From JAUYIW01 sp043818555 (GTDB lineage: Bacteria > Patescibacteriota > Patescibacteriia > UBA9934): DNA of 64,000 bases. Below, piece by piece: positions 8,769-16,853 of this stretch. Location: assembly GCA_043818555.1 (NCBI GenBank), contig JBDRFP010000002.1, positions 41,803 to 105,802 on the forward strand, written 5' to 3'. How positions within the stretch are numbered: position 1 is the first letter of the stretch; the number at the start of each line of letters is the position of its first letter. The notes under the pieces were generated by a model that saw nothing but the letters and a program-made list of their open reading frames with translations, did no database searches and was not told the origin of the DNA. A program made the position numbers and the translations under genes.

Positions 8769-8898
8769 GGGGGTAATCGGATCGCGAAGGGGTTAATCGT
8801 AAACAAGAGTTCACAGTTAACAGTTCACAGTTCAGCGACTTGCAATTTTCTACTTATGACTTGAAACATTTGACTTTAGACTTTCCGACTTTAGACTA
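8769..8898. repeat. GGGGTTAATCGGATCGCGAA / GTTCACAGTT composite repeat
   Basis: GGTTAATCGGATCGCGAAGG and GAGTTCACAGTTAACAGTTC words followed by TTTAGACTTTCCGACTTTAG words. A near-identical composite lies at 10420-10540, in both cases upstream of a minus-strand gene. It fills most of the 265-base gap between the sigma gene and the 8931-9347 cassette. Confidence 0.6.
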
Positions 8899-8905
8899 AA
8901 TTAAA

Positions 8906-8924
8906 CCCGGCCGTAACGACCGGG
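8906..8924 (-). terminator. Terminator of the 8931-9347 gene
   Basis: Stem CCCGG(T/C)CG with loop TTAC, followed by TTTAATTTAG on the minus strand, just after the stop codon. Confidence 0.7.
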
Positions 8925-8930
8925 CTAGAA

Positions 8931-9347
8931 TCAGGGATCGCGCTGAAGCGTGGCGAACAAAGGGGTTGCTAGCCACTGGTCGTGGCCCTTGGGCTCGAGG
9001 CGCTGCTGGCAGACCTTCATGAGCGCCGAATAGGTCGCAGGCAGTGGCGAACCCGGGTCGGCGGCCAGTTCTTTGCACTCAGGAGTATCGACTGGCACGG
9101 CCTTCTCTTGTTCGCCCAGCGGATCACGCTCCCACCATCCTGCACGCGAAAGCGACTTTGCCGTCTCCCGCTCCTTCCACTCGCGCGGGTCGTAGAAGAC
9201 CCTTGACCTGCTGTCATATGCCCTCACAGCGACCACTCCGGCGGCAAAGATCCTCATGCCGATCGGCCACTCATGCTTGAACTTGCCGACCACAAGCATT
9301 TCACGCACGGCATCAATCAACTCTTTCCCTACCTCTTTCACTGCCAT
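8931..9347 (-). CDS. Small soluble protein of unknown function, solitary cassette
   Basis: 138 residues (MAVKEVGKELIDAVREM...). No membrane segment, no recognised motif; two cysteines, several tryptophans. The start is fixed by AACGGAGGTAAC immediately before ATG 9347. It has its own promoter (9384-9412) and terminator (8906-8924), and GC-rich codons. Its neighbours are unrelated to it. Function unknown. Confidence 0.65.
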   Translation of the reverse strand: MAVKEVGKELIDAVREMLVVGKFKHEWPIGMRIFAAGVVAVRAYDSRSRVFYDPREWKERETAKSLSRAGWWERDPLGEQEKAVPVDTPECKELAADPGSPLPATYSALMKVCQQRLEPKGHDQWLATPLFATLQRDP

Positions 9348-9383
9348 GTTACCTCCGTTTTTTTGATATAAATGACTACGCCC

Positions 9384-9412
9384 AAACTAGCATAAACCAA
9401 CGATTCTGTCAA
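9384..9412 (-). promoter_or_regulatory. Promoter of the 8931-9347 gene
   Basis: Minus strand -35 TTGACA (9407-9412), 17-base spacer ending TATGC, -10 TAGTTT (9384-9389). It lies back to back with the plus-strand -10 box at 9420-9425. Confidence 0.65.
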
Positions 9413-9419
9413 TATATGC

Positions 9420-9425
9420 TACAAT
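9420..9425 (+). promoter_or_regulatory. -10 box of the 9434-9850 gene (likely leaderless)
   Basis: TGCTACAAT gives an extended -10 (TACAAT). The expected transcription start, about 7 bases downstream, nearly coincides with ATG 9434, and no Shine-Dalgarno fits between. This suggests a leaderless mRNA. Confidence 0.4.
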
Positions 9426-9433
9426 ATCGCCAT

Positions 9434-9850
9434 ATGGACAAAAACAAGATCTTCGACGTAATTAAGGCCTTAGAGCTCCCAATCAAAGACTTTGCGATTG
9501 TTTCAAGCGGACCTATGATTGTTCGCAATCTTATCCCGTGCAATCACGACATTGATATTCTAGCGCGCGGCAAGGCTTGGGAAATGGTAACTAAACTCGG
9601 CGAGGTTACGCAGGCTGCTATGCGCGACCACATGGTTAAACTCGAAAATGGTACGATTGAGATTTTTGATGGCTGGGCGCCGTCGGACAGGAGCGATGAT
9701 GAATTGATCGACTCGGCTGAGATGATTGACGGGTTGCCGTTCGTAAAGCTTGAGTACGTTCTGGAGTACAAAAAGAAGTTAGGTCGAGTTAAAGATTTGA
9801 AGCATGTTGAGATTTTGGAAGCTTATTTGGACAAACAAAAAAAGGCCTAG
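9434..9850 (+). CDS. Nucleotidyltransferase-fold protein
   Basis: 138 residues from ATG 9434 (MDKNKIFDVIK). The stretch FAIVSSGPMIVRNLIPCNHDIDILARG resembles the nucleotidyltransferase-fold motif with its Asp pair (DIDIL), and KLEYVLEYKKKLGRVKDLKHVEIL resembles the helical end of MNT-type domains. It could act on a small molecule or RNA, or pair with a HEPN toxin, but no HEPN gene is adjacent. It is one of few plus-strand genes in this half, is divergent from the 8931 cassette, and has an overlapping promoter. Confidence 0.6.
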   Translation: MDKNKIFDVIKALELPIKDFAIVSSGPMIVRNLIPCNHDIDILARGKAWEMVTKLGEVTQAAMRDHMVKLENGTIEIFDGWAPSDRSDDELIDSAEMIDGLPFVKLEYVLEYKKKLGRVKDLKHVEILEAYLDKQKKA

Positions 9851-9885
9851 GTGGCAAAAGAGGTTAGAAAGAGGTTATAGAGAGG

Positions 9886-10395
9886 TTAAGCGCGGCCGCG
9901 GGTTCCGAGGAGTAATGCCACGGGTGCTAAAGGCCAAAGTATTAGCGCAAGATCGCTCGCAAGTACGCCTCGTACGACCGGAGAAAGTGAACCAATAACA
10001 TCGGCTGGTAAAAACATAAACACAGCGGTTAAAAACAGCCCAGTAAATACAGTTGCGAAAATAGCAGACTCCCAACTCGAAGGCACCACAGACGGCTCAG
10101 AAAAGCCGTTTTTTGCTACAACGCCGAAAATAATCAAGAACAGCACTACAAACATTCCAATCTCGCCGTAATAAGGCTCTGGGCCAATCGCGGGCGCAGC
10201 GTCGATCCAAAAACTTGTAATCATCATAGCCGCAATCGCCATGTAAAGCGCATAAATCATGGTCATATTGTAGTCCTTGCCAAGCGTGTACGCATACACA
10301 ATAACGAGCGCAAGTACGCCAAGAACAATCAGCAGGTCAGCTGTGAAGATGTCTGTGTTGATTTCGCTAAGTTGTTCGAGTGTGTCGGTTGGCAT
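9886..10395 (-). CDS. Five-helix integral membrane protein, function unknown
   Basis: 169 residues, almost entirely hydrophobic, with membrane segments near 19-40, 46-66, 79-98, 108-132 and 142-165. No catalytic motif is seen. It converges with the 9434 gene, whose downstream gap holds GAGGTTA repeats. The ATG at 10395 is preceded by the GGGGTTAATC composite repeat. Confidence 0.6.
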   Translation of the reverse strand: MPTDTLEQLSEINTDIFTADLLIVLGVLALVIVYAYTLGKDYNMTMIYALYMAIAAMMITSFWIDAAPAIGPEPYYGEIGMFVVLFLIIFGVVAKNGFSEPSVVPSSWESAIFATVFTGLFLTAVFMFLPADVIGSLSPVVRGVLASDLALILWPLAPVALLLGTRGRA

Positions 10396-10419
10396 GGGGT
10401 GATTATACCATATCGGAAA

Positions 10420-10540
10420 GCGTGGGGGTTAATCGGATCGCGAAGGGGTTAACGAGAGTGCCGGGGGGTTAACGGTGGGCTGAAGGGGTTAATCGATGCG
10501 CAAGAGTTGACAGTTGATGGTTCACAGTTCACGGTTCATT
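10420..10540. repeat. GGGGTTAATCGGATCGCGAA / GTTCACAGTT composite repeat, second copy
   Basis: Shares GGTTAATCGGATCGCGAAGG and TTCACAGTTCACGGTTC words with 8769-8835, with extra GGGGTTAA units in between. Confidence 0.6.
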
Positions 10541-10552
10541 AACAAAATGAAA

Positions 10553-10582
10553 ACCGCATCTTGATGTTATCGCTGATGCGGT
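10553..10582 (-). terminator. Terminator of the 54-residue gene
   Basis: Arms ACCGCATC (10553-10560) and GATGCGGT (10575-10582), followed by TTTTCATTTTG on the minus strand. Confidence 0.75.
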
Positions 10583-10609
10583 CGGTAGGGTCGCGGGCCT
10601 GTCCACGAT

Positions 10610-10774
10610 CTACGATGGCGATGGCGATGGCGCGGAAGAGTCTTCACGCTTCTCCGACGGCTTGTTGTCGATCTTGGCCTGAGCGCAGTCCTCCGGACGG
10701 CGCCTCTTGGCCTTGAGAATATCCACGAACTCTGGCGTCATCATGCACGCCTTGCTACCTGCAACAGATGCCAT
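10610..10774 (-). CDS. 54-residue peptide of unknown function
   Basis: Too short for usual ORF filters but well supported. ATG 10774 is preceded by AAGGAGGTGAGTT, a near-perfect Shine-Dalgarno, and the stop at 10610 is followed by a hairpin-T terminator. The peptide starts MASVAGSKACMMTPEFVDIL, has a basic middle (KAKRRRPED) and ends in repeated Ser-Pro. An extended -10 TGGTATCAT lies about 25 bases upstream. There is no membrane segment. It shares the single-gene architecture of the GC-rich cassettes. Confidence 0.65.
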   Translation of the reverse strand: MASVAGSKACMMTPEFVDILKAKRRRPEDCAQAKIDNKPSEKREDSSAPSPSPS

Positions 10775-10846
10775 AACTCACCTCCTTGTTGTACTTTTAT
10801 GATACCACTGATTGCCGCAGTTGGTAAATCTATACAGGCAAAATAC

Positions 10847-10936
10847 CGTCATTGCGAGGAGCCCTGCAACTCGGCGACGAAGCAATCTACGCGCTAGATC
10901 GCTTCGCTAAACGACAAGCAGCCACTCGCGATGACG
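10847..10936. repeat. CGTCATTGCGAG fold-back repeat, copy 1
   Basis: 90-bp element with 12-bp terminal inverted repeats (CGTCATTGCGAG / CTCGCGATGACG, one mismatch) and inner arms GAAGCAATCT / AGATCGCTTC. A second copy is at 13331-13419 and a half copy at 50463-50473. Similar elements are widespread in bacteria. Confidence 0.75.
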
Positions 10937-11016
10937 AAAAACTATTTTTCTCGCGTAAATCCAATCCCTCAACTAACTTATTCTCCATCTTACTCCGATC
11001 GTCCTAAGACGGTAAA

Positions 11017-12069
11017 TTACTTTTCTCGTAGATCCAGTTCTTCGACCAACTTCTTTTCCTTCCGGCCTAATCGAGTCGGCGTTACAACTTGAACGATTAC
11101 AATCTGATCGCCTCGACCGCGGGCGGTTTGGACTCCTTTCCCGCGCAGCTTAAGCTTGTCGCCAGCTTGAGTCCCGGCTGGAATTTTCAGCTTAACCTTA
11201 CCATCAACCGTGTCAACCTCAACTTCATCGCCCAAAGCCGCCTGAGTAAAACCGATCTTTTTATCAACATAAATATTGTTGCCTTCGCGACGAAAACGCG
11301 GGTCAACATCAACATGCACGCGCAAGTACAAATCACCCGCATTGCCACTCGCCCCAATCGCCTCGCCCTGCCCGCGCACGCGAATCTGCATTCCGTTCTC
11401 AATCCCGGCCGGAATTTCAACTCGAATGGTGCTACGGCCGTATTCCAGGCCGATTCCGTGGCAAGTTGAGCATTTGGTCTCCGGGTCCTCTCCTCGGCCC
11501 TGACAGGCCGTGCAGGCAGTCTGGCGCTGCATTGTGCCAAACATAGTACGCTGCACCACTGTTTCCATTCCACTGCCTTTGCACGCGTCGCAAGTCTTCA
11601 TGTTTGTGCCAGGTTCAGCTCCAACACCTCCACAGCGCTCGCAATCGCTATTCTTCGATACTTGAAGTTCCTTTTCGACTCCAAAAACCGATTCTTTAAA
11701 ACTCAACTTAACATCGACTGCAATGTCAGCCCCTCGCGCCCTGCGAGATCGACCGCCGCCACCCCCAAACCCTCCTCCGAAAATATCACCAAAAATATCT
11801 CCCAAGTCTTCAAAATTAACACCTTGGCCGCTAAAACCTCCTCCAGGAAAACCTCCAGCACCATCAAAAGTAGTACCAAACTGGTCGTACTGCGCGCGCT
11901 TTTCATCGTCATGCAAAATATGATACGCCTCGTTAATCTCTTTAAACTTGGCTTCATCCCCGCCCTTGTCCGGATGATGCTCATGCGCAAGGCGCCTAAA
12001 AGCCCGCTTAACTTCATCCTTCGAAGCGGTTTTATCGACCCCCAATGTTGCGTAGTAATCTTTGGACAT
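11017..12069 (-). CDS. dnaJ: Chaperone protein DnaJ
   Basis: Co-chaperone that delivers substrates to DnaK and stimulates its ATPase. 350 residues: J domain with the HPD motif (HEHHPDKGG), a Gly/Phe-rich linker (GGGFSGQG..., FGGGGG), four zinc repeats (CERCGGVG, CDACKGSG, CTACQGRG, CSTCHGIG) and the C-terminal substrate-binding part. It lies downstream of dnaK but is separated from it by rdgB, a small membrane protein and a DUF559 element, which probably broke the usual dnaK-dnaJ adjacency. Confidence 0.96.
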   Translation of the reverse strand: MSKDYYATLGVDKTASKDEVKRAFRRLAHEHHPDKGGDEAKFKEINEAYHILHDDEKRAQYDQFGTTFDGAGGFPGGGFSGQGVNFEDLGDIFGDIFGGGFGGGGGRSRRARGADIAVDVKLSFKESVFGVEKELQVSKNSDCERCGGVGAEPGTNMKTCDACKGSGMETVVQRTMFGTMQRQTACTACQGRGEDPETKCSTCHGIGLEYGRSTIRVEIPAGIENGMQIRVRGQGEAIGASGNAGDLYLRVHVDVDPRFRREGNNIYVDKKIGFTQAALGDEVEVDTVDGKVKLKIPAGTQAGDKLKLRGKGVQTARGRGDQIVIVQVVTPTRLGRKEKKLVEELDLREK

Positions 12070-12080
12070 GTTTTTATTTT

Positions 12081-12119
12081 CCCCCCCTTTTTAAGGGGGG
12101 ATTAAGGGGGGTTACTCGC
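12081..12119. repeat. G-tract palindromic arm (right) bounding the DUF559 gene
   Basis: Palindromic core CCCCCCTTTTTAAGGGGGG plus ATTAAGGGGGG and GTTACTCGC pointing into the gene. The DUF559 stop codon (TAA within GCGAGTAAC) lies in this arm. The same arm, including GTTACTCGC, recurs at 50362-50404. Confidence 0.7.
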
Positions 12120-12483
12120 TTAATCGCTTTAAAGCAACCTTTATTTGATCAATAACCCCCTCGATACTCTCGTAAACATCAATGTTTGTAAATCTGATTG
12201 TCGTAATCGCATTATCTGACATTAAGTAACCTCTTTGCTTGTCATGGTCGCGACCCAGATCGTCGAAATGGCTATCTCCATCAATCTCAACAACAAGCTT
12301 AACCTTCGCACAGTAGAAATCAACAACATAGGGCCCAATCCCCTGCTGTCTACGAAACTTGAACCCGTCGACCTGTGAACCGCGTAAATATTGCCACAGT
12401 CTCTGCTCTGCAGGCGTCATTTTTCGCCGTAGCTTTCTACGAAAATCAATGCTACTCGTCCAGTTGTACAGCTTTCGATCCAT
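12112..12483 (-). CDS. DUF559 family protein (Vsr-like endonuclease fold)
   Basis: 123 residues from ATG 12483. It shows the family order: LRRKMTPAEQRLWQYLR, then FKFRRQQGIGPYVVDFYC (PYVVDFYC contains a PD-(D/E)XK-type aspartate), KLVVEIDGDSHFDD (E-D-G-D active-site segment), and a C-terminal IRFTNIDVYESIEGVI. It probably cleaves or nicks DNA; its target is unknown. The gene sits exactly between two inward-facing G-tract palindromes. The left arm supplies the G-rich run just before the ATG and the right arm holds the stop, so gene and arms look like one unit inserted upstream of dnaJ. Confidence 0.82.
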   Translation of the reverse strand: MDRKLYNWTSSIDFRRKLRRKMTPAEQRLWQYLRGSQVDGFKFRRQQGIGPYVVDFYCAKVKLVVEIDGDSHFDDLGRDHDKQRGYLMSDNAITTIRFTNIDVYESIEGVIDQIKVALKRLSE

Positions 12484-12485
12484 AG

Positions 12486-12521
12486 TAACCACCCCCTACC
12501 CCTCCTTAAAAAGGAGGGGGG
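12486..12521. repeat. G-tract palindromic arm (left) bounding the DUF559 gene
   Basis: TAACCACCCCCTA followed by the palindromic core CCCCTCCTTAAAAAGGAGGGG. It is in inverted orientation to the 12081 arm, so the GTTACT ends of both point to the gene. It matches 50317-50350 almost base for base. Confidence 0.7.
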
Positions 12522-12527
12522 TCGAAA

Positions 12528-12716
12528 TTAACTAAACAGCTTTTTCTTGTCCTCCTCCTTCACAACCTTCGCCTTTGCGTCAACGACCTTTTGCTGGCCC
12601 TTGCCAACAGTCTTCTTCCAAATAAAGTTTCGTACAGGTGGAAACGAGAGGATGGTTAGAATTGCACTCCCAATACCGAGAGCACCCTTCCACATGTAGT
12701 GAAGCATTTTTTTCAT
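12528..12716 (-). CDS. Small single-span membrane protein
   Basis: 62 residues. MKKMLHYMWKGALGIGSAILTILSFPPV holds one membrane helix with a positive N terminus; the C terminus is Lys-rich (KVVDAKAKVVKEEDKKKLFS). It lies between rdgB and the DUF559 unit in the heat-shock gene cluster. Family unknown. It is supported by an in-line position and a typical small-membrane-protein layout, but it is short. Confidence 0.5.
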   Translation of the reverse strand: MKKMLHYMWKGALGIGSAILTILSFPPVRNFIWKKTVGKGQQKVVDAKAKVVKEEDKKKLFS

Positions 12717-12726
12717 ATGACAAGCG

Positions 12727-13320
12727 TTAGATTAAACTTTGGTCTTTTAATTTTTGTGCGAGTTTCTTTCCTGCGCGGACGCGGTGAGAAAGCTCGGATT
12801 TTTTATCGTATCGTTCTGCAAGCGTGGCTCCAACATCTTCTGCCCAGAAAATCGTATCAAACGGCAGGCCCGGCTTGTACTCTGCAGTTCTAGCCTCAGT
12901 AATCCGACCATTTAGATGCCCCTCCACTGCAATCTTATTTCCGTCAGGATCTACATACACCATTGCTGTCGTAAACCTTGCTGTGCGTTTTTCAAGAGGC
13001 ACTCCTTCAAGCTTTTCAAGGCACAAGTCGATCAACTCCTCGTCTTCAGCCTCGTAACCCGGCCATCTGCGAACCTTTAGCCCAGGCTCGCCATCCAGCG
13101 CGTCGATGAATAACCCAGTATCGTCCCCGATCGTCGGCAGTCCACTAGCCTCCATACCAGCGCGCGCCTTCTTGAGCGCATTACCCTCAAGCGTTTGCTG
13201 ATCTTCGTCAACGTCAAGTTCGATACCCCGATCTTTAAGCGTGACCGTATCGATCCCACCGAGAATCTTCGAAATCTCCTCGGCTTTACCTTGATTGTTA
13301 GTGCAGACTAGAATTGGCAT
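12727..13320 (-). CDS. rdgB: Non-canonical purine NTP pyrophosphatase (RdgB/HAM1)
   Basis: Hydrolyses (d)ITP and XTP to the monophosphate, keeping deaminated purines out of DNA and RNA. 197 residues, the family length. Motifs: LVCTNNQGKAEEI at the N terminus, TIGDDTGLFIDAL, GLPFDTIFW, and SHRVRAGKKL at the end. The start is ATG 13320 (MPILVCTNNQ). The 16 upstream in-frame codons are a GTCATTGCGAG fold-back repeat. It follows dnaK on the same strand. Confidence 0.9.
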   Translation of the reverse strand: MPILVCTNNQGKAEEISKILGGIDTVTLKDRGIELDVDEDQQTLEGNALKKARAGMEASGLPTIGDDTGLFIDALDGEPGLKVRRWPGYEAEDEELIDLCLEKLEGVPLEKRTARFTTAMVYVDPDGNKIAVEGHLNGRITEARTAEYKPGLPFDTIFWAEDVGATLAERYDKKSELSHRVRAGKKLAQKLKDQSLI

Positions 13321-13330
13321 ACATGCATCT

Positions 13331-13419
13331 GTCATTGCGAGGAGCTCAGAAACTCGGCGACGAAGCAATCTAACGAGTAGATTGCTTCGCTAAACGACAA
13401 ACGACCACTCGCAATGACG
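13331..13419. repeat. GTCATTGCGAG fold-back repeat, copy 2
   Basis: 89 bp with perfect 11-bp terminal inverted repeats (GTCATTGCGAG / CTCGCAATGAC) between dnaK and rdgB. Inner arms GAAGCAATCTAACGAG / AGATTGCTTCG. Confidence 0.8.
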
Positions 13420-13427
13420 AATTAAAT

Positions 13428-15344
13428 TTATTTTTCGCTTTCCGATCCTTGATCATCAACATCCTTAAACTCAGCGTCTTTTACTTCAGGCTCGGCGTCG
13501 GCAGGTTGATCCCCAGTTTCTGACGCTTGAGCCCCAGTTGCCTGCTCTTGCTGGTACATTTTTGCCCCAATCTTCTGAGCCTCTGTGGATAACTCATCAG
13601 ACGCCTTTTTAATAGCATCGATATCGTCTCCGTCTTTAACAGCCTTCAAAGCATCGATCTTTTCGCCAATTACTTTCTTTTCATCGTCAGCGATCTTTTC
13701 GCCATACTCACTCATCATTTTCTCAGTTGTGTAGACCATTGTATCAGCCACATTCCTAACTTCAATCTGCTCCTTTTTCTTTTTATCATCCTCAGCGTGA
13801 GTTTCCGCGTCAGCCTTCATCTTTTCGATCTCCTCGTCGCTAAGCCCTGACGAAGCTGTGATTGTAATCTTCTGCTCACGACCGGTCGCCTTGTCCGCAG
13901 CCTTTACGTTTAAGATTCCATTAGCGTCAATATCAAACGAAACTTCAACCTGCGGGATTCCTCGCGGCGCCGGTGGAATGCCGTCCAGCATAAACTGCCC
14001 GAGCAGTTTGTTGTCGACCGCCATCTGACGCTCGCCCTGGTAAACTTTAACATCTACCGAAGGTTGGTTGTCAGCAGCGGTTGAGAAAATTTGACTCTTG
14101 CTTGTTGGAATAGTGCTGTTTCGATCGATCAGCTTGGTGAACACACCGCCGAGCGTCTCAATGCCAAACGACAACGGCGTAACATCGAGAAGTAAAATAT
14201 CTTTCACATCGCCCTGCAAAACTCCAGCCTGAACAGCCGCGCCAAGCGCCACCACTTCGTCCGGGTTCACACTAATGTTTGGTTTCTTGCCAAAGAACTC
14301 CTCAACTCGCTTTTGCACAATTGGCATGCGAGTCATCCCGCCGACCAGAACGATCTCTTCGATCGCGCTAGCGTCCAACTTGGCATCAGCCAAAGCCCTT
14401 TTAACTGGCTCTAGGGTTTTATCTACAAGTGGCGACACCAGCTCTTCAAGCTTTGAGCGCGTTAGTTTCATAACAAGGTGCTTTGGACCTTCAGCGCCCT
14501 GAGTAATAAATGGCTGATTAATCTCGGTTTCTTGAGCTGTGGATAACTCGATTTTAGCTCGCTCAGCAGCATCTTTCACGCGCTGCATGGCCAAAGAGTC
14601 GCCTGCCAAATCAACACCCTCCTGAGTCTTGAACTCTTGAATTATCCAGTCAATTATCACCTTGTCAAAGTCGTCACCGCCCAAATGAGTGTCGCCGTTG
14701 GTTGAAATAACCTCAACAGTTGAATCGGAAACATCGAGCACTGACACATCAAAAGTTCCGCCTCCTAGATCGTACACAAGAATCTGCTGGCCAACTTTTT
14801 TATCAAATCCGTATGCCAGCGCAGCCGCGGTCGGCTCGTTGATTATACGCGATACTTTCAAACCGGCAATCTCACCAGCGTCCTTAGTAGCCTGGCGCTG
14901 TGAGTCATCAAAGTAAGCCGGCACAGTAATCACCGCCTCAGTTACAGGCTCGCCAAGACGCTCTTCGGCATCGGCCTTCATCTTTTGGAGAATCATTGCG
15001 CTCACTTCCTGCGGCGTATGCTCCTTATCTCCAATCTTCACTGCCACACCTTCGCCACGAGCAACAATTTCAAACGGCATCACTTTAACATCGTTTTGAA
15101 TCTCATCGTCGGAAAACCTGCGTCCAATCAGGCGCTTAATCGAGTAAAGTGTGTTATTTGGATTTGTAACTGCCTGACGCTTTGCCGGCACGCCAACCAG
15201 GCGCTCGTTATTCTTTGTGATTGCCACCATTGACGGCGTGGTACGCGCGCCCTCCTTGTTTTCTAAAATTTTCGGCTGTCCACCCTCCATTACAGCCATT
15301 GCGGAATTGGTAGTTCCAAGGTCTATTCCTAGAATTTTTGACAT
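13428..15344 (-). CDS. dnaK: Chaperone protein DnaK (Hsp70)
   Basis: ATP-dependent chaperone. 638 residues: N-terminal [18 protein letters not shown], the phosphate loops [14 protein letters not shown] and [16 protein letters not shown], linker [14 protein letters not shown], substrate-binding domain, and an acidic C-terminal tail ([17 protein letters not shown]). It is the third gene of the hrcA-grpE-dnaK run and should be repressed by HrcA through the CIRCE element at 16827. Confidence 0.98.
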   Translation of the reverse strand: MSKILGIDLGTTNSAMAVMEGGQPKILENKEGARTTPSMVAITKNNERLVGVPAKRQAVTNPNNTLYSIKRLIGRRFSDDEIQNDVKVMPFEIVARGEGVAVKIGDKEHTPQEVSAMILQKMKADAEERLGEPVTEAVITVPAYFDDSQRQATKDAGEIAGLKVSRIINEPTAAALAYGFDKKVGQQILVYDLGGGTFDVSVLDVSDSTVEVISTNGDTHLGGDDFDKVIIDWIIQEFKTQEGVDLAGDSLAMQRVKDAAERAKIELSTAQETEINQPFITQGAEGPKHLVMKLTRSKLEELVSPLVDKTLEPVKRALADAKLDASAIEEIVLVGGMTRMPIVQKRVEEFFGKKPNISVNPDEVVALGAAVQAGVLQGDVKDILLLDVTPLSFGIETLGGVFTKLIDRNSTIPTSKSQIFSTAADNQPSVDVKVYQGERQMAVDNKLLGQFMLDGIPPAPRGIPQVEVSFDIDANGILNVKAADKATGREQKITITASSGLSDEEIEKMKADAETHAEDDKKKKEQIEVRNVADTMVYTTEKMMSEYGEKIADDEKKVIGEKIDALKAVKDGDDIDAIKKASDELSTEAQKIGAKMYQQEQATGAQASETGDQPADAEPEVKDAEFKDVDDQGSESEK

Positions 15345-15436
15345 AATGTTTCAATTACGAATGTTTATTTCCCAGCCTGCGGAGTTTTATTCCGGCTTGC
15401 CGAGTTTTATTCCTTAAAGCTTAGATTTATTGTCGA

Positions 15437-15469
15437 ATAGGTCGTATGGGTCCTATAGGTCCTATCCTG
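15437..15469. repeat. AGGTCCTATAGGTC-family repeat
   Basis: Tandem (G)GTCCTATAGGTCCTAT words. Other members lie at 20692-20735, 37104-37138, 37486-37516 and 49113-49142. Confidence 0.5.
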
Positions 15470-16001
15470 ACCCTTGATCTTCTGTGACCTGATTCACAAT
15501 TACCATAGCTGGTCGCAAAACCCCCTTTCCAAGCGTCCAGCCTTTTTGCACAACTTCCAAAATCGCCCCATCAGCAGCATCTTTTTCATTCCTCATACCA
15601 ACCGCTTCATGCAAATTCGGATCAAATTTCCCTGTACTACTAATCTCATGCACTCTATGAAGTTCGAAAACATGTTCAAGTTGACTATGTGCACAAGCGA
15701 CCCCCTTTAGCCAATTTTCGATCTCAGCTCGCTTGGCTTTGTCGAGCGCTGATAAATCCGGCTGATGACACTCTGTCTGTTCCAAGGCATCCATTGCATT
15801 AAGTAGTTCAAGAAAAATATCAGATTCGTAACGATACAAAGATTTAAACACCCGGCTTTCAGTATCGCGCTTTAGGTTCTCATAGTCAGCCAACGCGCGC
15901 TTCCAGCCATCCAGATACTCTGCACACTTGGCCTCGAGTTCCTGATCGACTTCTACGCTTTCTATGTCTTCTACGTTTTTTACATCTTTCTTCTTACTCA
16001 T
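15462..16001 (-). CDS. grpE: Nucleotide exchange factor GrpE
   Basis: Releases ADP from DnaK. 179 residues: a long N-terminal helix (ELEAKCAEYLDGWKRALADYENLKRDTE), a short four-helix region and the beta domain with GKFDPNLHEAVGM and VVQKGWTLGKGVLRPAMVIV, which are GrpE hallmarks. Its start overlaps the hrcA stop by 4 bases (ATGA), so the two are translationally coupled. Confidence 0.95.
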   Translation of the reverse strand: MSKKKDVKNVEDIESVEVDQELEAKCAEYLDGWKRALADYENLKRDTESRVFKSLYRYESDIFLELLNAMDALEQTECHQPDLSALDKAKRAEIENWLKGVACAHSQLEHVFELHRVHEISSTGKFDPNLHEAVGMRNEKDAADGAILEVVQKGWTLGKGVLRPAMVIVNQVTEDQGSG

Positions 16002-16699
16002 AATTCTTCATCTAATAACTTCTTAGCTTCGCGTAGCAACTTCATGTTTCTCCCATAATCCATACGAAGCGGGCCAACTAAGCCCATAATTCCTGTAAAT
16101 CCTCCAGGCATTTTATATTTTACAAGCATCGTTGTCATTTGACTGCCAAACGGACTTTGCTCGCCGATCCAGACGCTAACATCTCTATCGACACGCTCAA
16201 AAACATCATTTAAAACATCGTCAAACTTGTCGATAATGCCAGAGAGCTCGCGCAAAGTGTCCACATTGCCAAACTCGGGCTTATCGAAAAGATTTGATAT
16301 TCCAGTGTAATAATTTTGATTAGAGTCCATTGATGAAAACGCGGTTTCGCCTGAAAGCTCAACAAGACATTTGGCGATTTTGCGAACAATGTCGCGCGGG
16401 TCACCAACGTGCTGGCGAGCTTCTACGAGTGGAGCGCGCGGCCGCATCGATCCGGCTGGCTGCATAAACTGCTCAACATAAAGTCGAAAGCCTTCCTCGG
16501 TTGGCACGCGCCCGGCAGAAGTGTGCGGTTGGCGGAGCAGTCCGAAATCCTCGAGCGCAACCATTGTATTTCGTACCGTAGCCGATGAACACCCAAGGCT
16601 AAACTTGTTAACTAAAATTTGCGAAGCAACCGGCTGTGCTGTTTTTACATAATGCTCAATTATGGCTGAAAGTATTTGTGACTGTCTGTCGGAAAGCAT
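15998..16699 (-). CDS. hrcA: Heat-inducible transcription repressor HrcA
   Basis: Repressor that binds CIRCE and releases it on heat shock. 233 residues from ATG 16699 (MLSDRQSQILSAIIEHYVKT). The winged helix (PVASQILVNKFSLGCSSATVRNTMVALEDFGLLRQPHTSAGRVPTE-type order) and the C-terminal GGFTGIMGLVGPLRMDYGRNM are diagnostic. The protein is short of the usual 340 because the GAF-like middle is reduced. The 16 codons before ATG 16699 are an AATGACCAAT-family repeat, not protein. It is the first gene of the heat-shock operon. Confidence 0.95.
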   Translation of the reverse strand: MLSDRQSQILSAIIEHYVKTAQPVASQILVNKFSLGCSSATVRNTMVALEDFGLLRQPHTSAGRVPTEEGFRLYVEQFMQPAGSMRPRAPLVEARQHVGDPRDIVRKIAKCLVELSGETAFSSMDSNQNYYTGISNLFDKPEFGNVDTLRELSGIIDKFDDVLNDVFERVDRDVSVWIGEQSPFGSQMTTMLVKYKMPGGFTGIMGLVGPLRMDYGRNMKLLREAKKLLDEEL

Positions 16700-16705
16700 A
16701 AGACA

Positions 16706-16818
16706 AATTTCCAATTCACAAGCACCCAATCCCCAATGAATTCCCAATGTCCAATCTCCAATTGGTCATTGGTAATTGGATATTCATTGTATATTGGCTA
16801 GTTGGTCATTGGACATTA
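16706..16818. repeat. AATGACCAAT-family fold-back element, copy 2 (imperfect ends)
   Basis: CCCAAT-rich left half and ATTGGTCATTGG-rich right half, ends AATTTCCAAT / ATTGGACATT. It lies in the 5' leader of hrcA, between the CIRCE promoter and the start codon, so it should be transcribed as a hairpin. Confidence 0.7.
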
Positions 16819-16826
16819 CTCGATCG

Positions 16827-16853
16827 TTAGCAGTCAGTATTATAGACTGCTAA
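16827..16853 (-). promoter_or_regulatory. CIRCE operator of the hrcA-grpE-dnaK operon
   Basis: TTAGCAGTC, 9-base spacer, GACTGCTAA: a perfect inverted repeat that differs from the classical CIRCE (TTAGCACTC-N9-GAGTGCTAA) by one compensated base pair per arm. It overlaps the -10 box, so HrcA binding would block RNA polymerase. Confidence 0.93.
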
